From Anodontia alba (taxonomy: Eukaryota; Mollusca; Bivalvia; Lucinida; Lucinidae), in contig OZ024835.1 in NCBI GenBank assembly GCA_964016985.1, forward strand, positions 62,952,828 through 63,016,827: a DNA stretch of 64,000 bases, given 5' to 3'. The translations under genes were made by a program, and so were the position numbers. Numbering within the stretch: position 1 is the first letter of the stretch; each line of letters opens with the position of its first letter. Positions 10,575-20,064 of this stretch are shown here, piece after piece. The notes under the pieces were generated by a model that saw only the letters and a program-made list of their open reading frames with translations, was not told the origin of the DNA and searched no databases.

Positions 10575-11775
10575 TATAAATCAGATATCTGATATAATAT
10601 ATCAGATATCTTATATAATATATAAGATATCTGATATATTATATCAGATATGATATCTTATATGTCAATTAAGATATCTTATATGCTATATAAGATATCT
10701 GATATGCTATATAAGATATCTTAATTGGCATATATCTTATAAGCTATTTAATATTTCTGATATGCTATATAAGATCTCCTATTTACTAAAAAAGATATAT
10801 CATTTATTCAATTAAATAATTTTAGTATATCAGATAACTTATTTAGTATATCAGATATCTATATTAATATATTAGATATCTTATTTAACAAATAAGATAT
10901 CTTATTTAATAAGATATCTTATATGTGAAATGAAATAAGATATCTAATATGACGTATCAGATATCTGATATAAGATACCTACTTATTCAGATATCTTATA
11001 TCAATAAGATATCTACTTATTCAGATATCTTATATCCTATATTAGATATCTTATATCCTATATGATATCTAATATAATGCATAATAAATAGTTTTACTAT
11101 TTATTCTATAAATCAGATATCTGATTTAATATATCAGATATCTTATATAAGATATCTTAATCTGATATACTATATCAGATATCTTATATAAAAAAGATCT
11201 TATATGTCAATTAAAATATCTAATATGCTAAAAAAGATATCTGAATTGACATGTAAGATATCTAATATGCTATATAAGATATCTGATATGCCATATACGA
11301 TCTCATATAGGATATATGATGTTTACTAAAGAAGATATTTGTTCAATCAAATAAGATATCTCATTTCGTATATCAGATATCTTATTTAGTGTATTAGATA
11401 TCTATATTAGTAAATAAGATATCTTATTTATATTAGTAAATAAGATATCTTATTTAACAAATAAGATATCTTGTATAGTAAATTAGATATCTTATATGCA
11501 GAAATAAATATCTTATATATAATATCAGATATCATATAGGATATAAGATATCTAATACTGGATATAAGATCTGAATATAGGATATAAGATATCTGAATAG
11601 TATATCAGATATCTTATATCCTATATTAGATATATTCTATCCTATATAAGATATCTGATATAATATATAAGATATAGGATATAAGATATCTGATATACTA
11701 ATTCAGATATCTTATATCCTATATTAGATATCTTATATCCTATATAAGATATCTGATATAATATGAGAGATATCT
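10575..11775. repeat. GATATC-dense AT satellite with an internal ~530 bp duplication
   Basis: About 1.2 kb built from short self-complementary words (AGATATCT, TGATATA, TTATATAAG) in irregular order. The six-base palindrome GATATC recurs dozens of times. The opening stretch TTTACTATTTATTCTATAAA followed by TCAGATATCTGAT appears at about 10561 and again at 11091, and similar words follow both in the same order. The array therefore looks like two diverged ~530 bp blocks plus a tail. No coding potential. Confidence 0.88.
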
Positions 11776-11990
11776 ATTTTGGTAGAATCTGTTTTCCCGG
11801 TCACCATTTTTTAATTCTTTGCGCATGCTCCAATATTATAATTAGTTGCTAAGGGGGCGGAGCTTATGCTTCCAATGTAAACCATCCAAGATGGCGGCTA
11901 TCTCTCGATTCGGTAAATGAACACTGTTGAAGGGCAACCGCATGCAACTTAACGTCAAAATAATATGATGAAAAAATCAAAAACCTTACC
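11776..11990. other. spacer downstream of the transposase ORF
   Basis: Contains GGGGGCGGAGC and CCAAGATGGCGGC (YY1-like) words near 11855-11900, but no gene. On the minus strand AAGGTAAGG directly follows the transposase stop and resembles a splice donor. Confidence 0.4.
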
Positions 11991-12764
11991 TTACTGGAAG
12001 TCATAAAGGCTACCATTCAAATTTGTAATATCCTGCAGTATTCTTTTCTTATGGGGAACAAATGTAAATGGATGAGGGTCATAAACCACTTCTTTCCGTT
12101 TACTAACGTCATACACTCTCTTAATGAGGTCCAGAAATTTTAAGAATTTGTCCTCACAATCCTGAAGATACTTTTTCCTAACACAATATTGAGAGAAGTA
12201 ACTGTCATATAAGGATTTTACGGTACCATGCTTGGGAAGGGACTTTTTAAGAGCTCTCCAGGTACTTTCAATTGTATTGGTATGCGCACCAGATTCAGGG
12301 TCTACAAAGTTAACAGAATGGTTTACCGTCAGATGTTTAAAACCTTCCTCTGAAAGTGAATTATAAGCCTTCCAGCAGTCTGAAATAATAGTGGTTCCTG
12401 GATTTATGTTTTCTTTTATTATTGATATGAGAGTCTGCGCTGTCCTGTCTTCAACACTTCTGAAAAAACACTTCTTACTGTCTCTTTCTATGCCCCCAAA
12501 AACCCACTGTCCTTCAACGTGATGTCCTCTGTAGTACTTACGATTGCCAAATTTACTTCCATCGGTCTCCACAACTATTCCTGGTCCTCCTATTTTTTCA
12601 TTGTCTTTCTCTAAAATGCAAGAACACACCTCCCGTAAAAAATTGTACCAATCCACAATAGTCTGGTTGGAAATTCCCAGTTCATGCTTCACAAATTCTT
12701 GGTCCGCACCATATACCCAAAAATAGTGTTCAAGTGTTAAATTATGTCCCTCATTGTACATCAT
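11991..12764 (-). CDS. Merlin/ISXO2-type DDE transposase, uninterrupted ORF
   Basis: 257 codons without a stop. The ISXO2 (IS1595/Merlin) catalytic layout is clear: D68 in VVETDGSKFGNRKYYRGH, then VEGQWVFGGIERD, D129 in TTIISDCWKAYNS, then TVNHSVNFVDPESGAHTNT and E166 in NTIESTWRALKKS. The helical LTLEHYFWVYG..HELGISNQTIVDWY upstream of the catalytic core is the usual helix-turn-helix-like region. The zinc-binding N-terminus of full-length relatives is missing, so the true start may lie in an upstream exon or the copy may be 5'-truncated. The start used is the first ATG of the frame. No terminal inverted repeats were identified, so mobile transposon versus domesticated gene cannot be decided. 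The reaction expected of the family is cut-and-paste transposition in the nucleus. Confidence 0.85.
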   Translation of the reverse strand: MMYNEGHNLTLEHYFWVYGADQEFVKHELGISNQTIVDWYNFLREVCSCILEKDNEKIGGPGIVVETDGSKFGNRKYYRGHHVEGQWVFGGIERDSKKCFFRSVEDRTAQTLISIIKENINPGTTIISDCWKAYNSLSEEGFKHLTVNHSVNFVDPESGAHTNTIESTWRALKKSLPKHGTVKSLYDSYFSQYCVRKKYLQDCEDKFLKFLDLIKRVYDVSKRKEVVYDPHPFTFVPHKKRILQDITNLNGSLYDFQ

Positions 12765-12813
12765 TATTTAATTTTAGTCAATATACCATCAACATATTTT
12801 AGCCTGGCTGTCA

Positions 12814-12841
12814 CCAGCGAAAGTTCGCCGGCTTTCGCTGG
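12814..12841. repeat. perfect 10 bp stem hairpin
   Basis: CCAGCGAAAG at 12814-12823 pairs perfectly with CTTTCGCTGG at 12832-12841 around an 8 nt GC-rich loop, about 50 bp upstream of the transposase ORF start. Confidence 0.7.
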
Positions 12842-12861
12842 AAATAGCGATCGCTTTTTTT

Positions 12862-13047
12862 ATATAATATTTCTGCTCAAAACATAGATAGTGGGTACTC
12901 GTTAAACGAGGCGGTTCTAACGAGTACCCACAATTTATGTTTGAGCAGATATTAGAAAAATAATGTATACCCGTGTAAACCTAGTTTTTTTACTATATAA
13001 AAGTGGGATTTAAGGGGGTCAAAAAAATATAGGTATATTTTCGGGAT
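12862..13047 (+). mobile_element. palindromic MITE, copy a (left part missing)
   Basis: Matches the family from the core palindrome (TTCTGCTCAAAACATAG...GTGGGTACTCGTT / AACGAGTACCCACAA) to the right end (TATAGGTATATTTTCGGGAT). The core has lost several bases on its left half (GTTAAACGAGGCGG), and the left arm is not recognisable. Confidence 0.8.
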
Positions 13048-13466
13048 TTCAGTGGTAGGGGAAATAAAAACGATTCGCGTAAACACAGCGTACGAAAACT
13101 GTAAAAACTATACAATCTATATGTCCTACCGTACGCTCTCAAGGATGGAAGCCTACATACAAGTAACCGTTTTGGATCGCCATAGGGGGTCTTACCTGCA
13201 CAGAGGATTGTTGCAGTACACTTTTTCGCCTGTTACAATATTTCTTCAGTAGTGCTAAACTCCTTCCACACATTCCTCCTCCTCTGACGCTCCAATTCTT
13301 TCCATCATTTTATGCAGTTTTAATGACAAAAGTTTGTAGTAGCTGGGATTTTGAGCTGATACATCTATTGAACGCTGCAAAATTGTAAGGGTTTTACAAA
13401 TGACAGCTGTGCCCTTAGACGAACTATTTATTAATCACCGGACCGAGGTCACACAAACGGTGTAAT
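13048..13466. other. no gene seen
   Basis: A 66-codon frame at 13052-13252 shows no motif. Nothing else is recognised. Confidence 0.4.
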
Positions 13467-13728
13467 CATTACGAAACCACGCCTATTCAAATATATAGAA
13501 AATTTCACCTCCAAAAACTGATAATTTTCTAATTAAAAAACTCTGATATTTTTCATATTTCTGATCAAAACATAGATTATGTGTACTCGTTAGAACCGCC
13601 TCGGCGAGGCGGTTCTAACGAGTACCCACAATCTATGTTTTTGAGCAAAAAATAATGTAAACCCCAGTTTTACTATATAAAAGTGGGGTTTAAGGGGGTC
13701 AAAATTATAAAGGCATGTTTTCGTGATG
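13467..13728 (+). mobile_element. palindromic MITE, copy b
   Basis: Terminal inverted repeats CATTACGAAACCACGCCTAT and GGCATGTTTTCGTGATG enclose a long palindrome around 13564-13655 with the symmetric centre CCGCCTCGGCGAGGCGG. The 3' part has the family's CCCCAGTTTTACTATATAA and GTGGGGTTTAAGGGGGTC. About 262 bp, no coding capacity. Confidence 0.9.
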
Positions 13729-14094
13729 AGTATAAAACATGCTAAAAAATAGAAGGCTAATACTTTTAAAAGTTGGGTAAACGATTTTGACTATTACAAG
13801 ATGTGCATTTTGTAACAAAAATGCAGCGAAGGAGGATATGCTGCGCCAGTACTTCTCGCTCAATGGAAGTATATATTAATCGTTAGGAAGTGTCTAGAGG
13901 TCCAGTACCGGAGCCTCCGTCTATATATAGAGTTCCGGTACGGACATCTAGCCATTCACACTGGGGCCGACTAGAGGTCTTGTAACAGGATACTTGTTAG
14001 CCATTCCTAATGCCAAGAATGCTTTCCAAGACGACCTTCCCTTAGAGCTGCAGCTCGAAACTAAAATGTAACGCGAGGGGTCTAACAATTACTG
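13729..14094. other. no gene seen
   Basis: Sequence between the MITE and the D fragment. It includes a GTCTAGAGGTCCAGTACCGG / GAGTTCCGGTACGGACATCTAG inverted pair at about 13889-13951. No ORF of note. Confidence 0.4.
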
Positions 14095-14945
14095 CATCAG
14101 ACTGTATATCGGAACCCGAATTTTACGGTGACTTAGTGTACAGATTTAGAAAAATTGTAGGTAAATCTAACTTTTCGGAGCAATTCAGAAAACTTATTAA
14201 CCGTTATAAAAGAATTGGCTATAGCCTGGATATTATACGGCAGACTGCATGCCTAGTCAACCCAATCATTGTTGATGGCTATGCTTCACTCTTAAATTGC
14301 GCGACGGCGGTTCGGGCCTCAGACTCAGTGACGGCCTCTTCGTAAAACTTTAACCAGTGGGTTGGGGCTTGACGATTGTTTTTGGCTTGGCCCGCCGTGG
14401 TTCAACTGTTGGTTTTCATTTACTCTGGCATACAGTAGAATTAGCCAGGAGTACTCGTCTTTGTTTATTATAGTGATTAATTTGATTTTTATGTTTTCGC
14501 TTTGATGCATTGACTGAGTTGGGAGCCTTTATGCGAACCGAACTCTTATGTATTTATGTATTAAGTAGCATCGGTACCCAGGGTGAAGTTAGCTAGCTGT
14601 AAAAGTGCTTTAAACGCCCGGTGGTTTGCTCTACCGACCATTCTAAGGCGGTGGTCCCGGTGTTAGTCTTACTCCTTGTTGCTTTGTGGTTTATTCTACG
14701 AGGCGATTTGTTGTATGTCTTTCCGTGTGTCGTTTTGTTCTTGTGGTTTTCAGTCCTTTTAGTATTGCGATTACCTCGCTTGGGGAGGAGAGAACTAATC
14801 TTAGTGCTTTTAGTACATTTGTTCGGTTTGTGCTTGTTTAGATTTGTCGGTTTCCTCTTTCTCTTGGGGTCTGGGAAGGGCTGCGGTTTGTGATTGTGGC
14901 ACTCCCTGGACTTTTCTCTTACCTTTTTTTTTTTTTTTTTTTTGC
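14095..14945 (+). mobile_element. retroelement D: RT-like C-terminal tail plus full 3' region
   Basis: 14112-14345 encodes EFYGDLVYRFRKIVGKSN, EQFRKLINRYKRIGYSL and ..TASS-stop, the C-terminal tail I associate with a reverse-transcriptase-bearing element common in bivalve repeats (recalled, not searched). It is followed by a ~600 bp 3' region ending CTCTTACC and a T run of about 20. The 3' region recurs at 16084, 18083, 19167, 25080 and 42205, always with the same end. Plus-strand frames in it are very hydrophobic (VVPVLVLLLVALWFIL), while minus-strand frames are very basic. I treat both as by-products of UTR sequence. Confidence 0.7.
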
Positions 14946-15004
14946 AATAATATATTGTGTTTCGCAGGGCTACTTAGCCAATGATCCGTAGCAAGTGATA
15001 TTTA

Positions 15005-15212
15005 AAGAGTTACCTTCGAATAAAGGGACGCAGAGAAAAACTGTCTCTTCAGTATGCCTTCAGAGTTGCTGCTAATCCATCTACATTTCTACCACAATTT
15101 CAGGGATATTATGAAAGAAACCCTAACGCAATTAAATCCTTTGGTCTTCGTATAGTACCACTTTTACAATCTTCTAATATTAACACTAAAAACATTCAAA
15201 AACTCTTTTCCT
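15005..15212 (+). pseudogene. LINE-A fragment (region between RT and RNase H)
   Basis: Reads GRREKLSLQYAFRVAANPS and then GYYERNPNAIKSFGLRIVP, matching residues about 840-905 of the intact ORF2, with a small deletion. It jumps at 15213 back to endonuclease sequence, so the order is rearranged. Confidence 0.8.
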
Positions 15213-16083
15213 GATATTATACAATCATATATATTCAGAAGGCCAGAAGCCGTCCGGTGAAAGCTAAGTCTTAGTTCACTCTTCATGTCCTCAACGAGAA
15301 ATTAAACTTGTAACCAATCTTCAAGCCGTTGCGGTTTCTGTCAATTTAGATAAAGAGATTACTTTTTGTTCTGTATATAAACATTTAGGCACTTTACTGA
15401 AACAACTTCCTTCACCCTATATATTATATGTTGGTGACTTTAATGGTTACAATATCCTTTTTGGATGTAAAGATACCAATCCTAAAGGTAATATTATTGA
15501 AGAATTTATAACCAAAAACGACCTGTGTCTTATGAATAATAAATCTTACACCTATCTCCATTCTGCAACTGGAAAATTTTCTTCTTTAAATCTTTCCTTA
15601 TGTCACCCATCTCTCCTGCTAGACTTCGACTGGACGGTCAGTGAAGATCAACATGGAAGTGATCACTTCCATGTTATTATTGAAAGCGTAAATACTTCCA
15701 TGAGCGATCGCAACGCAGTGGAAACTAAATAAAGCGATCTGGGAATTATATCACTCGTTATGCGAAGAAAGTCTCAAAATAGATAAGTTTGACAATTCCT
15801 TGGATCCTCTAGATGATTTGACTTCTCTTCTTGACATCTGTAATAAAAGAATACCGAAAACCTACACAAATCCAAAGAAAAGCAAGCCATGGTACAATTT
15901 TGAATGCAAAGATGCCATAAAACAGCGCAAGCAAGCATTATCCAAGTTCTGCAGATATACAACAAAGGAGAACTTGAATAAAGTGAAGAATTTCAGAGCA
16001 AAGGCTCATCGAACAATAAAGGCCTCCAAATCATGGAAATCTTACGTTTCAAATTTAAATCATTAAAACTCCAATTAAAAAGG
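15213..16083 (+). pseudogene. LINE-A fragment: endonuclease domain to the EN-RT linker
   Basis: Follows ORF2 from YIYSEGQRPSGG through VGDFNG (ILYVGDFNGYN here), NDLCLMNNKSYTYLH, DWTVSEDQHGSDHFHVII and the linker KQRKQALSKFCRYTTKENL. Several frameshifts and a deletion in the PPNFHLE region are present. A D 3' region is inserted at the end, within LINE sequence AAAAAGGTTT|GGGACATG. Confidence 0.85.
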
Positions 16084-16657
16084 TTTCAGCTTGACGATAT
16101 GTCTTTGGCTTGGCCCGCTGTGGTTCAGCTATTGGTTTCCATTTACTCTGGCATACAGTAGATTTAGCCATGAGTACTCGTCTTTGTTTATTATAGTTAT
16201 TAATTTGATTTTTGTGTTTTCGCTTTGATGCATTGACTGAGTTTAGAGCCTTTATGCGAACCGAATTTTTATGTGTTTTTGTATTAGGAGTAGCATCGGG
16301 ACCCAGGGTGAAGTTAGCTAGCTGTAAAAGTGCTCTAAACCCCTCGGTGGTTTACTCTACTGACCGTTCTAAGGCGGTGGTCCCAGTGTTAGTCTTACTC
16401 TTTGTTGCTTTGTGGTTTATTCTACGAGGCGATTTGTTGTATGTCTTTCCGTGAGTCATTTTGTTCTTGTGTTTTTCAGTCCTTTTAGTATTGCGATTAC
16501 CTCGCTTGGGGAAAAGAGAGCTAATCTTAGTGCTTTATGTACGTTTGTTTGATTTGTGCTTGTTTGGATTTGTCGGTTTCCTCTTCCTCTTGGGGTCTGG
16601 GAAGGGCTGCGGTTTGTGATTGTGGCACTCCCTGGACTTTTCTCTTACCTTTTTTTG
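16084..16657 (+). mobile_element. retroelement D 3' region inserted in LINE-A
   Basis: Starts at GCTTGACGATATGTCTTTGG and ends CTCTTACCTTTTTT. The LINE reads AAAAAGGTTT before it and GGGACATGATACG after it, which is contiguous in intact LINE copies. The D piece is therefore a 5'-truncated insertion with little or no target duplication (at most TTT). Confidence 0.75.
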
Positions 16658-17440
16658 GGACATGATACGAAAAATATCTGGTAAATCAAAATCACCCAGT
16701 TTCATCCATTTAAATACAAAACGTGGAACAAAGGTCACATCAAAGGAAGAGATAGCAAATACCCTTGGCGAAACTTTTTTGGATAATTCCTCATCTCGGA
16801 ATTATTCAGAGAAGTTTCAAAACATCAAATACAACAAGAAAAGATCAAACTTAATTTTACCTCTTCAAGAATATAACAGTCTGTTTAACATAACAGAATT
16901 GCCGGCCTCGGTGGCTCAGTTGGATGCGCCGTCCGACTGGAGACCGGGAGGTCGCGGGTTCAACCCCCGCCGAGGTCGGCAACATTCTTTCGTGGAGATT
17001 GATCGTGAAATATTTTCTGCAATCACTCTCTCTCTCTCTCTCTTCCGCTGATTCAAGAAGGGCAGTTGTCAGTTTCTGGCGAAAGAATGTGCACAATACT
17101 GATTAACCCTTAGAGGACTAAGCCTGCCCAGTAAACGTGTGGCTAGGTCAACTGACCGCGCTGGACATGACCCCATTGGGTCGACTGGGACGTAAAACCT
17201 CAACACAAACAAACATAACAGAACTTAAAGATGCTATCACAGTATCAAAAGATACAGCTACAGGCCCTGATGACATACATTGTCAAATGCTTAAACATCT
17301 TCCCGAATTCGCCCTTGACACACTTTTACACATTTTCAATGGTATATGGACAACAGGAGGGTTTTCAGAAAGGTGGCGTTTGACCACAATTATACCTATT
17401 CCCAAACCAGGGAAAGATCATGCAGATCCAACAAACTATA
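16658..17440 (+). pseudogene. LINE-A fragment (EN-RT linker and RT start), split by a SINE
   Basis: Continues the same LINE: DMIRKISGKSKSPSF, TLGETFLDNSSSRNYSEKF, then after the SINE ELKDAITVSKDTATGPDDIH and IIPIPKPGKDHADPTNYRP. It ends at about 17440, where D coding sequence begins. Confidence 0.85.
16899..17211 (+). mobile_element. complete tRNA-derived SINE with 12 bp target-site duplication
   Basis: About 313 bp. The head has A-box-like GGCTCAGTTGGATGCGCC and B-box-like GGGTTCAACCCC (16901-16980), expected to work as an internal pol III promoter. A (CT)n run lies in the body (17030-17042). The tail ends GTAAAACCTCAACACAAAC. AACATAACAGAA flanks it at 16887-16898 and 17212-17223, and the intact LINE has this site once. 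The window copy of the family at 1-200 has the same head. Tail sequence ATGACCCCATTGGGTCGA resembles the LINE-A 3' hairpin. Confidence 0.93.
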
Positions 17441-17955
17441 GACCAACAGAGCGAACAAGCTGCCCGGCGTACCTAATATGGGTTATACATATCTCAAGCC
17501 AGAGCTTCTTCAAATCTTAATGACTTTAACTACCGTAATAAAGCCCCTTACTGCCAAACTTCATAGGCAGGGCTATCGTTATTTTAAAATTCGTAAGGCG
17601 TTTTCGAAATTTTATCGCAGACACAGTGCCTTGTTAGAAAAACATAGCGTCAGTCTGAAAAACTTCTGCAACAAGGTATATTGGAACCCGAATTTTACGG
17701 TGACTTAGTGTACAGATTTAGAAAAATTGTAGGTAAATCTAACTTTTCGGAGCAATTCAGAAAACTTATTAACCGTTATAAAAGAATGGGCTATAGCCTG
17801 GAAATTATGAGACAGACTGCATGCCAAGTTGTCAACCCAATCATTGTTGTTGGCTATGCTTCATTCTTTAATTGCACGACGGCGGTTCGGGACTCCGACT
17901 CAATGACGGCCTCTTCGTAAAACTTTAACCAATGGGTTGGGGCTTGACGATATGT
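17441..17955 (+). pseudogene. retroelement D: RT-like tail ORF, frameshifted
   Basis: Reads GLYISQARASSNLNDFNYRNKA, then in the next frame GYRYFKIRKAFSKFYRRHSA, then EFYGDLVYRFRKIVGKSNF and ..TASS-stop at 17920. The pieces follow the order of the C-terminal tail of an RT-like protein family frequent in bivalve genomes as I recall it (GVYISQ..R..NKxLTAKLLKQGYRYHKLRK..). At least two frameshifts. It ends at GGGCTTGACGATATGTC and joins LINE sequence again. Confidence 0.65.
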
Positions 17956-18082
17956 CCAACAAAGGAGAACTTGAATAAAGTGAAGAATTTCAGAGCAAAG
18001 GCTTATCGAACAATAAAGGCCTCCAAATGCTAATCATGGAAATCTTACGTTTCAAATTTAAATCATTAAAACTCCAATTAAA
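17956..18082 (+). pseudogene. LINE-A fragment (EN-RT linker), duplicate of ~15,955-16,083
   Basis: CCAACAAAGGAGAACTTGAA to ATTAAAAAGGTTT, nearly identical to the stretch before 16084, including the odd CATTAAAACTCC variant. It carries a small insertion (GCTA). The same LINE/D junction follows. Confidence 0.85.
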
Positions 18083-18602
18083 AAGGTTTGAGCTTGACGA
18101 TATGTCTTTGGCTTGGCCCGCCGTGGTTCAACTATTGGTTTTCATTTACTGTGGCATACAGTAGAATTAGCCATGAGTACTCGTCTTTGTTTATTATAGC
18201 GATTAATTTGATTTTTTATGTTTTCGCTTTGATGCACTGACTGAGTTGGGAGCTTTTATGCGAACCGAATTTTTATGTATTTCTGTAATAAGAGTAGCAT
18301 CGGAAGCCAGGGTGAAGTTAGCTGGCTGTAAAAGTGCTTTAAACCCCCGGTGGTTTACTCTATTGACCGTTCTAAGGCGGTGGTCCCGGTGTTAGTCTTA
18401 CTCTTTGTTGCTTTGTGGTTTATTCTGCGAGGCAATTTGTTGTATGTCTTACCCTGTGTCATTTTGTTCTTGTGTTTTTCAGTCCTTTTAGTATTGCGAT
18501 TACCTCGTTTGGGGAAGAGAGAGCTAATCTTAGTGCTTTACGTACATTTGTTCGATTTGTGCTTGTTTGGATTTGTCGGTTTCCTCTTCCTCATGGAATA
18601 GT
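18083..18602 (+). mobile_element. retroelement D 3' region (copy 3), 3' end truncated
   Basis: Begins GAGCTTGACGATATGTC and runs to about 18600 (TTCCTCTTCCTCATGG), without the terminal CTTACC-T run. It shares its left junction with 16084, so the two look like one duplicated segment. Confidence 0.75.
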
Positions 18603-18619
18603 ATACTTTTAATTTCTTT

Positions 18620-19166
18620 TTTACTTCGTTCACACAATAGAAAGACATCTAGAACAATGTCTAAATAGAATTGAAGACTGGGCAACTAGAAATGGCTTCA
18701 AATTTTCCAAATCGAAAAACTCAGTGTGTTCTTTTGTGAACAATGGAAAATGATCCAGCTCTCTGTATATATGGATATCAAATACCAGTTGTTGCTGAAT
18801 CAAACTTTCTTGAGGTTATGTTTGATCGAAAACGCTCCTTCATACCCCATATAAAATACGTGAAAGCGAATTTTTTAAAAGCATTAAACGTTTTAAAAGT
18901 TTTATCTCATACAAGTTGGGTAGTGGATAGAACTACTCTTCTTCACCCTTATCGCTCTTTAATTCGATCAAAACTTGATTATGGATCTATCGTATATGGA
19001 TCTGCTAGAAAAGCTTATCTACAGATGTTACACTGTACATCATCAGGGACTCCGTTTATCTCCAGTATCGAGCCTTAACGTGGAGGCAGTTGAGCCATCG
19101 TTATGGCTACGCAGAAAAAACTGTCTCTTCAGTATGCAAAACTGTCTCTTCAGTAAGCCATCATCA
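18620..19166 (+). pseudogene. LINE-A fragment (RT thumb region)
   Basis: Follows ORF2 after YVDD: ERHLEQCLNRIEDWATRNGF, YGYQIPVVAESNFLEVMFD, SHTSWVVDRTTLLHPYRSL, LDYGSIVYGSARKAYLQML, then VEPSLWLRR. It is frameshifted, and the final AAACTGTCTCTTCAGTA is locally duplicated at about 19119-19155. Confidence 0.82.
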
Positions 19167-19568
19167 GACTACTGACCGTTCTAAGGCGGTGGTCCCGACG
19201 TTAGTCTTACTCCTTGTTGCTTTGTGGTTTATTCTACGAGGCGATTTTGTAAAAGTGTTTTAACACCCCCGCCCCCGTTGTTTACTGACCGCTCTAAGGC
19301 GGTGGTCCCGGTGTTAGTCTTAGTCTTTGTTGCTTTGTGGTTTATTCTACGAGGCGATTTGTTGTATACCTTACCGTGTGTCATTTTGTTCTTGTGTTTT
19401 TTAGTCCTTTTAGTATTGCGGTTACCTCGCTTGGGGAAGAGAGAGCTAATCTTGATGCTTTTCGTACATTTATTCGATTTGTGCTTGTTTAGATTTTTCG
19501 GTTTCCTTTTCCTCTTGGAGGGGCTGCGGTTTGTGAATGTGGCACTCCTGGGCTTTTCTCTTACCTTT
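19167..19568 (+). mobile_element. retroelement D 3' region, partly duplicated in tandem
   Basis: ACTGACCGTTCTAAGGCGGT to CGAGGCGATTT (19167-19247) is followed by another, longer piece starting TGTAAAAGTGTTTTAA, which repeats the same segment and runs to TTCTCTTACCTTTTTT. LINE sequence (GCTGCTAATCCTTCCAAC) resumes immediately. Confidence 0.72.
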
Positions 19569-20064
19569 TTTGCTGCTAATCCTTCCAACCCTGCTTTTGA
19601 AGTCACATTTCCACCACAATTTCCACCACAATTTCAGGTAGTTATGAAAGAAAACCTAACGCAATTAAATCCTTTGGCCTTCGTGTAGCACCAATTTTAG
19701 AATCTTCTAATATTTACACTAAAAACATTCAAAAACACTCTTTTCCTGATGTTCCATCCTTGTGCATTACTAAACCAACTATTCTTTTCGATTTACACAA
19801 CAGCAAGTCACTTTCTGATTCACATCTCATAAAACAAAACTTCCAAGAATTACAATCTCGACTTTCAGATTAAAATCACATCTACACTGATGGCTCAAAA
19901 GTTGAAGATAAGGTTGGCTGTGCGTATATATATGGGGCAGCCGCCATGAAAAGATCCAGCTTCCTGATGGCTCATTTGTTTTCACTGCTGAATCGCAGGC
20001 TATTGATATGGCTTTGGATTTCGTTATGAATAATTCTTTAGATAACGAATTTGTTGTTTTTTTT
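19569..20064 (+). pseudogene. LINE-A fragment (pre-RNase H and RNase H), continues at 23,809
   Basis: AANPSNPAFEVTFPPQF, then SFGLRVAPILESSNI, the RNase H start (IYTDGSKVEDKVGCAY) and TAESQAIDMALDFVMNN. It is interrupted in the DNEFVVF segment by an R1 element and resumes at 23809 with FSDSLSVL-type sequence. Confidence 0.82.

Noticed and set aside
11855..11900. A promoter for the transposase (GGGGGCGGAGC and CCAAGATGGCGGC)
   Set aside because: These words lie beyond the 3' end of the minus-strand ORF, on the wrong side for its promoter.
18350..18601. A small membrane protein (VLVLLFVALWFILRG...)
   Set aside because: The same hydrophobic frame appears in the 3' region of repeat D at five other places with varying ends, some broken. 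A non-coding UTR with T-rich codons explains it better, though selection was not tested.
19229..19606. A basic nuclear protein on the minus strand (KRKRKPKNLNKHKSNK)
   Set aside because: It is the antisense of the D 3' region and crosses into LINE sequence. It is kept only as part of the D finding.
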